NCBI RefSeq assembly: GCF_033441515.1
Contig: NZ_JAWQJT010000002.1
Coordinates: 992,001 to 1,056,000 of the forward strand
Reading direction: 5' to 3'
DNA: 64,000 bases
Origin: Amycolatopsis solani
Lineage (GTDB): Bacteria; Actinomycetota; Actinomycetes; Mycobacteriales; Pseudonocardiaceae
A program made the position numbers and the translations under genes. The notes under the pieces were generated by a model. The model had not been told where the DNA came from, made no database searches, and was given only the letters and a program-made list of their open reading frames with translations. This document shows positions 9,242-18,971 of this stretch, piece by piece; position 1 is the first letter of the stretch, and each line of letters opens with the position of its first letter.

Positions 9242-12200
9242 ATGATGCCCCGAAGCGCCAGACCACCGGTCGCTTTCCTGGTGACCGCCGCCGTGGTCGC
9301 CGCCGGCCTGGTCGCCGTCCCCGCGGCCTCGTCGGCCGCCGACGAAGCTCTGCCCGCCGACTTCTCGTCCTCCTTCGAGGCCGGTGACGTCCAGCCGACC
9401 TGGACCGACACCGTGGACACCGACGCCGCCGGGAAGCCCCGCGCCTCGGGCATCAACGGCGCGAACGGCACCGCCATCCCCGGCGACATCCGCGGCAAGG
9501 TGACCGAAAGCAGCGCCAGCAGCGAGAACACCAGCGGCGGCGAAGTCGTCTCGAACCTCTTCGACGGCACCACCGACACCAAGTGGCTGTCCTGGGACCC
9601 CACCGCGTGGGCGCAGTTGTCGCTGTCGGAGCCGACCTCGATCACGCACTACGCGCTGTCCTCGGCCAACGACTTCGACAACCGCGACCCCAAGGACTGG
9701 ACGCTGCAGGGCTCGAACGACGCCCTCACCTGGACCGACCTGGACAAGCAGAGCGACCAGGCGTTCACCGCCCGGTTCCAGCAGAAGGACTACACGCTGG
9801 CCGCGCCGAGCGCCGCGTTCAAGTTCTTCCGGCTGAACGTCACCCGCAACAACGGCGGGCCGATCCTGCAGCTGTCGGAGCTGCTGCTGGCCAACGACGA
9901 GCCGGCCCCGCCGCCGCTGCCGAACATGCGCAGCTTCACCGACTCCGGGCCGACCAGCGGGTACACGAACAAGAACCGCGTCGGCTACACCGGGCTCAAG
10001 GCGTTCCGCTACTCCGGCAGCCAGACCGCCGAGGGCCACGGCTGGTCCTACAACAAGGTCTTCGACGTCGACGTCCCGGTCGTCGCCTCGACCGAGCTGT
10101 CCTACAAGGTGCAGCCGCAGTTCATCACCGGCGACCTGAAGTACCAGAGCACGAACGTCGCGATCGACCTCGTGTTCACCGACGGCACCCGGCTGCGCGA
10201 CCTGGGCGCCACCGACCAGTACGGCTTCCCGCTGACGCCGGAGGGCCAGGGCAAGAGCAAGGTCCTCTACACCAACCAGTGGAACCTGGTGCGCTCGGCG
10301 ATCGGCACGGTCGCCAAGGGCAAGACGATCGACCGGATCCTCGTCGGCTACGACAACCCGGACGGTCCCGGCTCGCTGCAGGGCTGGCTCGACGACGTCA
10401 AGATCTCCGCGACGCCGACCCCGCCGGCCAGCACCCGCCCGACCGACAACGTGCTGACCACCCGCGGCACGATGGCCAACAGCACGTTCTCCCGGGGCAA
10501 CAACTTCCCGGCGACCGCGGTGCCGCACGGCTTCAACTTCTGGACGCCGGTGACCGACGCCGGGTCCGACAGCTGGCTGTACAACTACAGCACCCAGAAC
10601 AACGCCGACAACCTGCCGGCGCTGCAGGCGTTCGCCGTCAGCCACGAGCCGAGCCCGTGGATGGGTGACCGGCAGAGCTTCCAGGTGATGCCGTCCGCGG
10701 CCGCCGGGGTGCCCGACGCCAACCGCGACAAGCGCGCGCTGGCGTTCAAGCACAGCGACGAGACCGCGCGGGCGCACTACTACGGGGTGCAGTTCCAGAA
10801 CGGGATCAAGACCGAGATCGCCCCGACCGACCACGCGGCGGTCATGCGGTTCGGGTTCCCGGGCGCGGACTCGAGCCTGATCTTCGACAACGTCAACAAC
10901 TCCGGCGGGCTGACCCTCGACCCGGCGACGGGCACGCTGTCCGGCTTCACCGACGCCAAGAGCGGCCTGTCGGCGGGCGCGGGGCGGATGTTCGTCTACG
11001 CCACCTTCGACAAGCCGGTCACCGCGGGCGGCAAGCTCACCGGGCAGGGCCGCGACAACGTCACCGGCTACCTGCGGTTCGCCGCGGGCGCCGACAAGAC
11101 CGTGACCATGCGGATCGCGACGTCGCTGCTCAGCGTCGAGCAGGCCAAGAAGAACCTGGCCCAGGAGATCGCCCCGAACGCCACCTTCGACTCCGTCCGC
11201 GACGCCGCGCAGCGCACGTGGGACGACCAGCTGAAGGTGATCGAGGTCGAGGGCGCGTCGAAGGACCAGATCACGACGCTCTACTCGAACCTTTACCGGC
11301 TGTTCCTGTACCCGAACTCGGCGTTCGAGAACACCGGCACGACCGAGAAGCCGGCCTACAAGTACGCGAGCTTCGTCTCGCCGAAGGCCGGGGCGGACAC
11401 CCCGACGCAGACCGGGTCGAAGATCGTCGACGGCCAGACCTACGTCAACAACGGGTTCTGGGACACCTACCGCACCACCTGGCCGGCGTACTCGCTGCTC
11501 ACCCCGGACATGGCCGGCAAGATGGTCGACGGATTCGTGCAGCAGTACCGCGACGGCGGCTGGATCTCCCGCTGGTCCTCCCCCGGCTACGCCGACCTGA
11601 TGACCGGGACCAGCGCCGACGTCGCCTTCGCCGACGCCTACCTCAAGGGCGTGAAGAACTTCGACGTCAAGTCGTTCTACGACGCGGCGCTGAAGGACGC
11701 GACGGTGACCCCGCCGAACAACGCGGTCGGCCGCAAGGGCGTCGACGAGGGCATGTTCCTCGGCTACGCGCCCAACACCGCCGACCACGGCTTCTCGTGG
11801 TCGATCGAGGGCTACGTCAACGACTTCGGCATCGCGAACCTGTCGAAGAAGCTCTACGACGAAGCCCCCGCGAGCGACCCGCGCAAGCAGGAGTACCTGT
11901 CGAACTACGAGTACTTCACCAGCCGCGCGCAGCAGTACGTGAACCTGTTCGACCCGAGCGTCGGGTTCTTCCAGGGCCGCGACGCGCAGGGCAAGTTCAG
12001 CCGCTCGCCGCAGGACTACGACCCGCGGGTGTGGGGCATCGACTACACCGAGACCGACGGCTGGGGCATGGCGTTCTCCGTGCCGCAGGACGGTCAGGGC
12101 CTGGCGAACCTCTACGGCGGCAAGGCGGGCCTGGCGAAGAAGCTGGACGCGTTCTTCGCCGACCAGGAGACCGCGAACTTCCCGGGTTCCTACGGTGGCG

Positions 12201-13561
12201 TGATCCACGAGATGCGGGAGGCCCGCGACGTCCGGATGGGCCAGCTGGGTCACTCGAACCAGGCCTCGCACCACACGCTCTACATGTACGACTACGCGGG
12301 CCAGCCGTCGAAGACGCAGGAGAAGGTCCGCGAGGCGCTCTCGCGGCTCTACACCGGCAGCGAAATCGGCCAGGGCTACGCGGGTGACGAGGACAACGGC
12401 GAGCAGTCGGCGTGGTGGACGTTCAGCGCACTGGGCTTCTACCCGCTGCAGATGGGCAGCCCGAACTACGCGATCGGGTCGCCACTGTTCAAGAAGGCGA
12501 CGATCCACCTGGCCGGCGGCAAGGACCTGGTGATCAACGCGCCGAAGAACAGCGCGAAGAACGTCTACGTCCAGGGCGTGAAGGTCAACGGCAAGGCGTA
12601 CTCCTCTACGTCGCTGCCCCAGGACGTCATCGCGCGCGGCGGCGTCATCGACTTCGACATGGGCCCGAACCCGTCGAAGTGGGGCACCGGCCCGAACGAC
12701 GCGCCGAAGTCGATCACCCAGGGCGACGCCGTCCCGGCGCCGCTGCACGACGAGACCGGCCCCGGCAAGGGCACGCTGTCCACTTCGGACGGCTCCGACG
12801 CCAAGGCGCTGGTGGACAACACCTCGCGCACCCAGGCCGCCGTCACCGGAGCCGTGCAGTACCAGCTGAACAACACCGACGAGGCCGTCACGAACTACAC
12901 ACTGACGTCCCAGACCGGTGCGGGCGACCCGAAGAGCTGGACGCTGAAGGGCTCCTACGACGGCAAGACGTGGGCGGTGGCCGACCAGCAGACCGGCCAG
13001 TCGTTCAGCTGGCGGCAGCAGACCCGCGCGTTCAAGGTCGCCAACCCGGCGCACTACGCCTACTACCAGCTCGAAGTGACCGCGACCAGCACCGGCGCCC
13101 CGGCGCAGCTGGCCGAGTTCGAGCTGCTGGGCAAGCCGGACGCCGCCTGCACCCGCACGGTGACGGGTGTTTCGAACGGGCCGCTGTCGATCACCTCGGG
13201 CACGGTGTGCCTGGAGAACGCGACGATCTCGGGCCCGGTCACCGTCGGCGCCGGCGCGTCCCTGATCGTCCGCGGCGGCCAGCTCAAGGGCCCGCTCGCG
13301 GCGACCGGCGCCGGCCAGGTCGTGCTGAACCGCACGAAGGTGAGCGGCCCGGTGGCGATCACCGGGACGACCGGCACGGTGTCGATCGAGCTGACGGAGG
13401 TCGGCGGCCCGGTGGCCCTGACCGCCAACCACGGCCCGGTCCTGACCTCGAGCACGGTGGGCGGCCCGCTGGCGTGCGCGGCCAACTCCCCCGTCCCGAC
13501 CGACTACGACCTGCCGAACACCGTCCGCGGCCCGGCCGCGGGGCAGTGCGCGAAGATCTAG
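9242..13561 (+). CDS. Secreted multidomain GH92 alpha-mannosidase
   Basis: 1439 aa. A signal peptide (residues 1-31, ending SSAA) is followed by an F5/8 type C (CBM32-like) domain (about 80-220), an insert, and the GH92 catalytic unit (about 405-1150). The GH92 unit carries RGNNFPATAVPHGFNFWTP, SPGYADLMTGTSADVAFADA and the Asp-rich GDEDNGEQSAWW (about residue 1048), which holds the general-base aspartates in this calcium-dependent inverting exo-alpha-mannosidase family. A second F5/8C domain (about 1180-1300) and a Gly-rich beta-solenoid-like tail follow. The enzyme should trim alpha-mannans or N-glycans outside the cell. ATG 9242 and 9245 are both possible; GGGAG at 9235 suits 9245 better. 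Confidence 0.93.
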   Translation: MMPRSARPPVAFLVTAAVVAAGLVAVPAASSAADEALPADFSSSFEAGDVQPTWTDTVDTDAAGKPRASGINGANGTAIPGDIRGKVTESSASSENTSGGEVVSNLFDGTTDTKWLSWDPTAWAQLSLSEPTSITHYALSSANDFDNRDPKDWTLQGSNDALTWTDLDKQSDQAFTARFQQKDYTLAAPSAAFKFFRLNVTRNNGGPILQLSELLLANDEPAPPPLPNMRSFTDSGPTSGYTNKNRVGYTGLKAFRYSGSQTAEGHGWSYNKVFDVDVPVVASTELSYKVQPQFITGDLKYQSTNVAIDLVFTDGTRLRDLGATDQYGFPLTPEGQGKSKVLYTNQWNLVRSAIGTVAKGKTIDRILVGYDNPDGPGSLQGWLDDVKISATPTPPASTRPTDNVLTTRGTMANSTFSRGNNFPATAVPHGFNFWTPVTDAGSDSWLYNYSTQNNADNLPALQAFAVSHEPSPWMGDRQSFQVMPSAAAGVPDANRDKRALAFKHSDETARAHYYGVQFQNGIKTEIAPTDHAAVMRFGFPGADSSLIFDNVNNSGGLTLDPATGTLSGFTDAKSGLSAGAGRMFVYATFDKPVTAGGKLTGQGRDNVTGYLRFAAGADKTVTMRIATSLLSVEQAKKNLAQEIAPNATFDSVRDAAQRTWDDQLKVIEVEGASKDQITTLYSNLYRLFLYPNSAFENTGTTEKPAYKYASFVSPKAGADTPTQTGSKIVDGQTYVNNGFWDTYRTTWPAYSLLTPDMAGKMVDGFVQQYRDGGWISRWSSPGYADLMTGTSADVAFADAYLKGVKNFDVKSFYDAALKDATVTPPNNAVGRKGVDEGMFLGYAPNTADHGFSWSIEGYVNDFGIANLSKKLYDEAPASDPRKQEYLSNYEYFTSRAQQYVNLFDPSVGFFQGRDAQGKFSRSPQDYDPRVWGIDYTETDGWGMAFSVPQDGQGLANLYGGKAGLAKKLDAFFADQETANFPGSYGGVIHEMREARDVRMGQLGHSNQASHHTLYMYDYAGQPSKTQEKVREALSRLYTGSEIGQGYAGDEDNGEQSAWWTFSALGFYPLQMGSPNYAIGSPLFKKATIHLAGGKDLVINAPKNSAKNVYVQGVKVNGKAYSSTSLPQDVIARGGVIDFDMGPNPSKWGTGPNDAPKSITQGDAVPAPLHDETGPGKGTLSTSDGSDAKALVDNTSRTQAAVTGAVQYQLNNTDEAVTNYTLTSQTGAGDPKSWTLKGSYDGKTWAVADQQTGQSFSWRQQTRAFKVANPAHYAYYQLEVTATSTGAPAQLAEFELLGKPDAACTRTVTGVSNGPLSITSGTVCLENATISGPVTVGAGASLIVRGGQLKGPLAATGAGQVVLNRTKVSGPVAITGTTGTVSIELTEVGGPVALTANHGPVLTSSTVGGPLACAANSPVPTDYDLPNTVRGPAAGQCAKI

Positions 13562-13574
13562 CCCGGTAGGAAGT

Positions 13575-13618
13575 GCCGTGAAGGCCACCTCGAGGAACTT
13601 CGAGGTGGCCTTCACGGC
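13575..13618 (+). terminator. Long hairpin after the secreted GH92 gene
   Basis: A perfect 19-bp stem (13575-13593 with 13600-13618) around the loop GGAACT, 14 bases after the stop codon. There is no long T run, as is common in actinomycetes. It should separate the transcript from the second GH92 gene. Confidence 0.8.
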
Positions 13619-13689
13619 GTCCGGGGGCGGGCGTCCCACCTGACCGCGCCGGAACCGCGGCTGCGCCGTTCGGCGGATACGGTGTCCCC

Positions 13690-16600
13690 ATGCCCGACGC
13701 CGCCTTCTTCTCCTCCTTCGAAACCGGTGATCCGCAGCCCGCGGATCCCACCTCGGTCGTGGACAGCGGACCGGACCGCTCGCCCACGGCCAAGACCGGC
13801 GTCGGCTTCAGCGGGGCGCGGGCCCTGCGCTACGGCTCGCGGCCGCGCACGGTCCTGTTCGAACTCGACCTCCCCGTCACCGCGCGCACCGAGCTGTCCT
13901 ATGTGGTCTTCCCCGCCGCCGACGGGGAGATCCCCGCCTACCACGCCACCCGGGTCAGCCTCGACGTCGAATTCGCCGACGGGACGAGCGCCGGGTTCGA
14001 GCCGGTCGACGACAAGACGCTCTGGGTGGACCAGTGGAACCCGGTGCGCCGGCCGCTGGGCGCGTTCGCCGGGCGCCGGATCAGCCGGATCGTGCTGCGC
14101 ACCGGCGCGCCGGACACCGACATCACCGGGTGGGTCGACGACGTCCGCATCGCCGAGCGGGCCCAGCCGCCGCGGGAGCCGGTCGACTACGTCCGCACCA
14201 CGCGGGGCACGCACTCCAGCGGCGACTTCTCCCGCGGCAACAACTTCCCCGCCACCGCGGTGCCGCACGGCTTCAACTTCTGGACCCCGGTCACCGACGC
14301 CGGCGTCACCAACTGGATCTACTCCTACCACCGCCACAACGACGAGCGGAACCGCCCGGCGCTGCAGGCGCTCGCCCTGAGCCACCAGCCGAGCCCGTGG
14401 ATGGGCGACCGCCACACCTTCCACGTCATGCCCGGCACCGGGCCGGTCGAACGCCACCGCCGCAAGCGCGCGCTGCCCTTCTCCCACGACGACGAAACCG
14501 ACTCCCCGCACCACTACGGCGTCCGGTTCGCCAACGGGATGACCGCCGACCTCGCGCCGACGTCGCACGCGGCGATCATGCGGTTCACCTTCCCCGACAA
14601 GCACGGCTGGCTGCTGTTCGACAACGTCGGCAACCGCGGCCGGCTGCGGCTCGACGCCGACACCGGCGTGATCAGCGGGTACACCCGGGTCCGCAGCCGC
14701 CTGTCGGCCGGGGCGCGCCGGATGTTCGTCTACGGCGTGACCGACGCCCCCGCCACCCGGGGCGCGAAAGTCCGCGTGCCGCCGTGGCGGCGCGTCTCGG
14801 GCTACTTCGAGTTCGACGGCCCCGACGTCACGCTGCGGATCGCGACGTCGCTGATCAGCCTCGCCCAGGCCAAGCGCAACCTCGAACTCGAGATCCCGGC
14901 CGGGACGACGTTCGACGAGGTGAAGGCGGAGGCCCGGCGGCTGTGGCAGGAGCAGCTCGGCCGGATCGAGGTCGAGGGCGCGACCGAGGACCAGGCCACG
15001 ACGCTGTACTCCAACTTCTACCGGCTGCTGCTGTACCCGAACGTCGCGCACGAGAACACGCCCCAGGGGATCCGGCACGCCAGCCCCGTCGTGCGCCGGT
15101 ACTGGCCGAGCACCCGGCGCCGCAGCGGCGCGAAGGTCGTCGACGGCGAGCTGTACGTCAACAACGGCTTCTGGGACACCTACCGCACCACCTGGCCGGC
15201 GTACGCGCTGTTCACCCCGGAGCGCTGCGGCCGGATGATCGACGGGTTCGTGCAGCAGTACCGCGAAGGCGGCTGGATCTCCCGCTGGTCCTCCCCCGGC
15301 TACGCCGACCTGATGACCGGGACCAGCTCGGACGTCGCGTTCGCCGACGCCTACCTCAAGGGCGTCCGCGACTTCGACGTCGAAGCCGCCTACGACGCCG
15401 GGCTCAAGAACGCCACCGTCACCCCGCCGCACCGCGCGGTCGGCCGCAAAGGCCTCGAGGAGTCGATCTTCCTCGGCTGGACCCCGGCCTCGGTCCACGA
15501 AGGACTGTCGTGGGCCCTGGAAGGCTGCATCAACGACTTCGGCCTCGCCAACCTCTCCGACGCACTTTCACGTGAAAGTGCGGGCGCGCGGGCCCGCCGC
15601 TACGCCGACTACGCGGCCTACTTCCGCGAGCGCGCGAAGCACTACGTCCACCACTTCGACCCCGAGATCGGGTTCTTCCAGGGCCGCCACCGCGACGGCC
15701 GCCGCAAGTTCGGGCCGGCCGGCTACGACCCGGCGGCCTGGGGCGGCGACTTCGTCGAGACCAACGCCTGGAACACCGCCTTCACCGCACCCCACGACGG
15801 CCCGGGCCTCGCCGCCCTCCACGGCGGCCACGCCGGGCTCGAGGCCAAGCTGGACACGTTCTTCGCCACCCCGGAAACCGGACGGCGGCCCGGCGCCTAC
15901 GGCGGCCTGATCCACGAGATGACCGAGGCCCGCGACGTCCGCATGGGCCAGTACGGGCACTCCAACCAGCCCTCGCACCACATCCCCTACGTCTACAACC
16001 TCGCCGGCGCGCCCGCGAAAGCCCAGCGCGTCGTGCGCGAAGTGCTGCGGCGGCTCTATCTCGGCAGCGCGATCGGCCAGGGCTACCCCGGCGACGAGGA
16101 CAACGGCGAGATGTCCGCGTGGTACCTCTTCAGCGCGCTCGGCTTCTACCCCCTCGCCGTCGGCAGCCCCCGCTACGCCATCGGGTCACCGCTGTTCGAG
16201 AAGGCCACCGTCCACCTGGGCGAAGGCAAGAAGCTCGTCGTCCACGCACCCGGCAACACCGACGAGACCGTCTACGTCCGCGGCCTCACCGTCGACGGCG
16301 AGCCGCACGAAGCCACCTCGATCGCCCACGCCACCCTGGCCGGCGGCGCCGAACTCGTCTTCGACCTGACGACCGAACCCACCGGCTGGGGCACCCCGCC
16401 GCCCCCCGCCGAGCACCCGGACCCGGTCACCGACCTCACCGGCACCGCCACCAGCGAAGAAGCCAAGAACCTCGGCGCGCTCTTCGACGACACCACCCGC
16501 CCCCAGGTCACCTTCCGCAGTGCCACCCCGTCGATCGAGTTCACCGTCACCGGCGAACCCCGCGCGGTCACGATGTACACGCTCACCTCCGGCACCCGCG

Positions 16601-16815
16601 GCGGCGACCCCAGCGCGTGGGTGCTGGAAGGCTCCGCCGACGGGACCGGGTGGACCACCCTCGACGAGCGCGAAGGCGAACTGTTCCGCTGGCGCCGCCA
16701 GACCCGGCCCTTCGCCCTCGCCACCCCGGCCGCGCACGCCCGCTACCGGCTGCGGATCACCGCCACCCGCGGCCGCCGCACGACCCTCGCCCAGTGGGAG
16801 CTGCTCGCCCGATGA
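13690..16815 (+). CDS. GH92 alpha-mannosidase paralogue without signal peptide
   Basis: 1041 aa. It begins at ATG 13690 directly at the segment equivalent to the mature N-terminus of the upstream paralogue (FFSSFETGDPQP versus SSFEAGDVQP). No in-frame upstream start could add a signal peptide. The first F5/8C domain is absent; the catalytic GH92 unit (about 165-900, GDEDNGEMSAWY near residue 801) and the C-terminal F5/8C domain are retained, and the beta-solenoid tail is missing. Clearly a tandem duplication with domain loss. Either a cytoplasmic enzyme or one exported by an unusual route. Overlaps the FUSC-like gene by 4 bases. Confidence 0.9.
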   Translation: MPDAAFFSSFETGDPQPADPTSVVDSGPDRSPTAKTGVGFSGARALRYGSRPRTVLFELDLPVTARTELSYVVFPAADGEIPAYHATRVSLDVEFADGTSAGFEPVDDKTLWVDQWNPVRRPLGAFAGRRISRIVLRTGAPDTDITGWVDDVRIAERAQPPREPVDYVRTTRGTHSSGDFSRGNNFPATAVPHGFNFWTPVTDAGVTNWIYSYHRHNDERNRPALQALALSHQPSPWMGDRHTFHVMPGTGPVERHRRKRALPFSHDDETDSPHHYGVRFANGMTADLAPTSHAAIMRFTFPDKHGWLLFDNVGNRGRLRLDADTGVISGYTRVRSRLSAGARRMFVYGVTDAPATRGAKVRVPPWRRVSGYFEFDGPDVTLRIATSLISLAQAKRNLELEIPAGTTFDEVKAEARRLWQEQLGRIEVEGATEDQATTLYSNFYRLLLYPNVAHENTPQGIRHASPVVRRYWPSTRRRSGAKVVDGELYVNNGFWDTYRTTWPAYALFTPERCGRMIDGFVQQYREGGWISRWSSPGYADLMTGTSSDVAFADAYLKGVRDFDVEAAYDAGLKNATVTPPHRAVGRKGLEESIFLGWTPASVHEGLSWALEGCINDFGLANLSDALSRESAGARARRYADYAAYFRERAKHYVHHFDPEIGFFQGRHRDGRRKFGPAGYDPAAWGGDFVETNAWNTAFTAPHDGPGLAALHGGHAGLEAKLDTFFATPETGRRPGAYGGLIHEMTEARDVRMGQYGHSNQPSHHIPYVYNLAGAPAKAQRVVREVLRRLYLGSAIGQGYPGDEDNGEMSAWYLFSALGFYPLAVGSPRYAIGSPLFEKATVHLGEGKKLVVHAPGNTDETVYVRGLTVDGEPHEATSIAHATLAGGAELVFDLTTEPTGWGTPPPPAEHPDPVTDLTGTATSEEAKNLGALFDDTTRPQVTFRSATPSIEFTVTGEPRAVTMYTLTSGTRGGDPSAWVLEGSADGTGWTTLDEREGELFRWRRQTRPFALATPAAHARYRLRITATRGRRTTLAQWELLAR
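15561..15582. repeat. Perfect 22-bp palindrome with CTTTCACGTGAAAG core inside the second GH92 gene
   Basis: Same core as the two palindromes at 58068-58120. Here it lies in frame within the coding sequence (encoding ALSRESA), at a variable surface loop where the paralogue has an unrelated sequence of similar length. Confidence 0.85.
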
Positions 16816-18896
16816 ACCGGTTCCGCCTCGCCGCCCTCGACCGGCTCGCGGCGGCCGACCCCGGCCTGGTCCGACTGCGCCTGGCCGGCTCCGCCGTGCT
16901 CGGCATCGTGCTCGCCGTCGCCGCGCTGCTGCCCGCCCACCTGCCGCTCACCGTCATGCTCGTCGGCGCCATCGCCGCCATGATGACGGCGTTCACGGTC
17001 AACGACGCCACCCCCGGCGCCCAATGCGTGACACTCGTCCTGGCGTTCCTCACCGGGGCCGCGTCGATCACCACCGCCAGCCTCGGCTCGGCCCTGCCGC
17101 CGCTGGACAGCATCGTGTTCGTCCTGCTGATCTTCGTCGCCGTCTACGCGCAGCGCTTCGGCCCGCGCGGCACCGCACTCGGGTCGATCGCGTTCTTCCT
17201 GTTCTTCTTCCCGATGTTCCTGCAGGCCCACCTCGGCCAGGTCCCGCAGCTGCTGCTGGCACTGGCCGTCGGTGTCCTCGCCAACGCCGTCGTCCGGTTC
17301 GTCCTGCTGCGCCACAACGCCGAAGCCGAGTTCCTGCGCGTCCGCCGCGCCTTCCGCGCCCGCCTCGCCGCCGTCGTCCGCGCCGCCGAAGCCCACCTGG
17401 CCGTCGGCGCCGGCGAACGGACCCGCAAGCAGCTGCGGACCTCGCTGGCCCGGCTCCACGAATGCGTCCTGCTCATCGAGGACACCGCCCCCGACGTCGT
17501 CGACGCCCGCGCCGCCGACCGCCTGCGCCGCCGCGCCATCGAAGTGGAACTGGCCGTGCAGTGGCTGGCCAGCACCGTCCAGCGCACCTGCTCCGCCGAA
17601 CTCGGCGCCGACGTCCGCGACGACCTCATCGCCCGCCTCGCCCGCTTCCGCGCCCTCATGGAACGCGACCCGCGCGAACTCCCCCTGATCAGCCAGACCG
17701 GCGAATACAGCCGCATGCTCGTCGAAGGCAGCCGCATCGACGAACACGCCGCGCCCGGCGACGGCGTCCGCAAAGCACTGGCCGAACTCGCGCTGGCCGA
17801 CGACCGGGCCCAGCGCGCCGCCATCCCCGAAGCCACAGTGGACCCGCTCGGTGACGAAGACGACGACGAGCCGGAGTCCCGGTTCGCCTACGACAACGGC
17901 ACCCGCAGCGCCATCCAGGCTGTCGTCGGCGGCGGGCTGGCCGTGCTCGGCGGGGAACTGGTGTCCCACCAGCGCTGGTACTGGGCCGTGCTGACCGTCT
18001 TCGTCGTGTTCATCGGCGCCTCCAGCGCCGGCGCCACCTTCGTCAAAGGCGTCCGCCGCCTCGGCGGCACGCTGATCGGCATCGTCGGCGGGGTCCTGCT
18101 CGCGCTGCTGGTCGGCGGGAACACCGCGGCCACGCTCGGGCTGATCATGGTCTGCGTGTTCGGCATGGTCTACACCGCGCGCGTCTCGCAGGTGGTGATG
18201 GCGTTCTTCATCACCAGCATGCTCGGCCTGCTCTACAGCCTCCTCGGCACGTTCAGCCTCGCGGTGCTCTGGATCCGCCTCGCCGAAACCGCCGTCGGCG
18301 CCGCCGCGGGCATCCTCGCCGCCGTCGTCATCGTCCCGGTCCGCACCCGCTCGGTGATGCTCGACGACATCGCCGAGGTCCTCGACGAGCTCGAGGAGTT
18401 CCTGCAGCACGCCTGCGGCCTGCTGGCCGGTGAGGAGAACGTCAGCATCATCGAGCTCTCCCGCGACCTCGACCGCTCGGTCGAGGTGGTCCGGACCACC
18501 ATCGAGCCGCTGACCCACCCGGTCAACCTCCGCAGCGCCCGCCGCGACTACGGCTGGCACGTCCTGACCACGCTGGAAACCATCGCCTTCCGGGCCCGGC
18601 ACGTCGCCGCCCGCGCCCAGCCCGGCCAGCTCGCCGGCACCGACACCGAGCGGCTCCGCCAGTTCACCGGGCGGCTGCTGGCCAACATCGACGTCCTCCG
18701 CAAAGCGCTCGACGCGCCGGGTGGCCCCACACCCGGCACGCTCGTGCGCGACGACGGCACCCCGGTCGCCGACCGCGTCGAGCAGGCCGAAACCCGGGCC
18801 GTCCTGTCCAGCCTCAGCCACCTCGACGAAGCCGTGATCTCCCTCGGCGGAGTCTTCGGCCTCCAGGCCACCGATCCGCGGGCCCCGGTGAAGTAG
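16812..18896 (+). CDS. FUSC/YccS-like inner membrane protein
   Basis: 694 aa with two hydrophobic blocks: N-terminal spans at about 20-165 and a second block at about 375-520, each followed by a long cytoplasmic, helical, Arg/Glu-rich region. This duplicated half-and-half architecture is typical of the fusaric-acid-resistance (FUSC) superfamily, whose members include aromatic acid efflux components and YccS/AaeB proteins. Substrate unknown. Its ATG overlaps the GH92 stop (ATGA), so the two are translated together, an unexpected pairing. The transcript ends at the hairpin just downstream. Confidence 0.8.
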   Translation: MNRFRLAALDRLAAADPGLVRLRLAGSAVLGIVLAVAALLPAHLPLTVMLVGAIAAMMTAFTVNDATPGAQCVTLVLAFLTGAASITTASLGSALPPLDSIVFVLLIFVAVYAQRFGPRGTALGSIAFFLFFFPMFLQAHLGQVPQLLLALAVGVLANAVVRFVLLRHNAEAEFLRVRRAFRARLAAVVRAAEAHLAVGAGERTRKQLRTSLARLHECVLLIEDTAPDVVDARAADRLRRRAIEVELAVQWLASTVQRTCSAELGADVRDDLIARLARFRALMERDPRELPLISQTGEYSRMLVEGSRIDEHAAPGDGVRKALAELALADDRAQRAAIPEATVDPLGDEDDDEPESRFAYDNGTRSAIQAVVGGGLAVLGGELVSHQRWYWAVLTVFVVFIGASSAGATFVKGVRRLGGTLIGIVGGVLLALLVGGNTAATLGLIMVCVFGMVYTARVSQVVMAFFITSMLGLLYSLLGTFSLAVLWIRLAETAVGAAAGILAAVVIVPVRTRSVMLDDIAEVLDELEEFLQHACGLLAGEENVSIIELSRDLDRSVEVVRTTIEPLTHPVNLRSARRDYGWHVLTTLETIAFRARHVAARAQPGQLAGTDTERLRQFTGRLLANIDVLRKALDAPGGPTPGTLVRDDGTPVADRVEQAETRAVLSSLSHLDEAVISLGGVFGLQATDPRAPVK

Positions 18897-18903
18897 CGGG
18901 TCC

Positions 18904-18961
18904 GGGGCGGCGCGGTTGCCTGGCCGCGCCGCCCCTCTCCACCTCCTCCGGTTACCCGGAG
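18904..18961. terminator. Back-to-back hairpins between convergent FUSC and DUF4360 genes
   Basis: A perfect 12-bp GC stem (18904-18915 with 18924-18935) lies just after the FUSC stop. A smaller CTCCGG-ttac-CCGGAG hairpin at 18946-18961 lies just after the DUF4360 stop on the other strand. Together they can terminate both transcripts. Confidence 0.75.
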
Positions 18962-18971
18962 CCGACGCCGA

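Noticed and set aside
9023..13639. Minus-strand open frame of 1538 codons opposite the secreted GH92 gene
   Set aside because: Low-complexity Arg/Val/Gly composition typical of the complementary frame of GC-rich genes; no recognisable domain.
15561..15582. Palindrome in GH92 as evidence of a broken gene
   Set aside because: The frame stays open through it and both flanks align with the paralogue, so the gene is intact.
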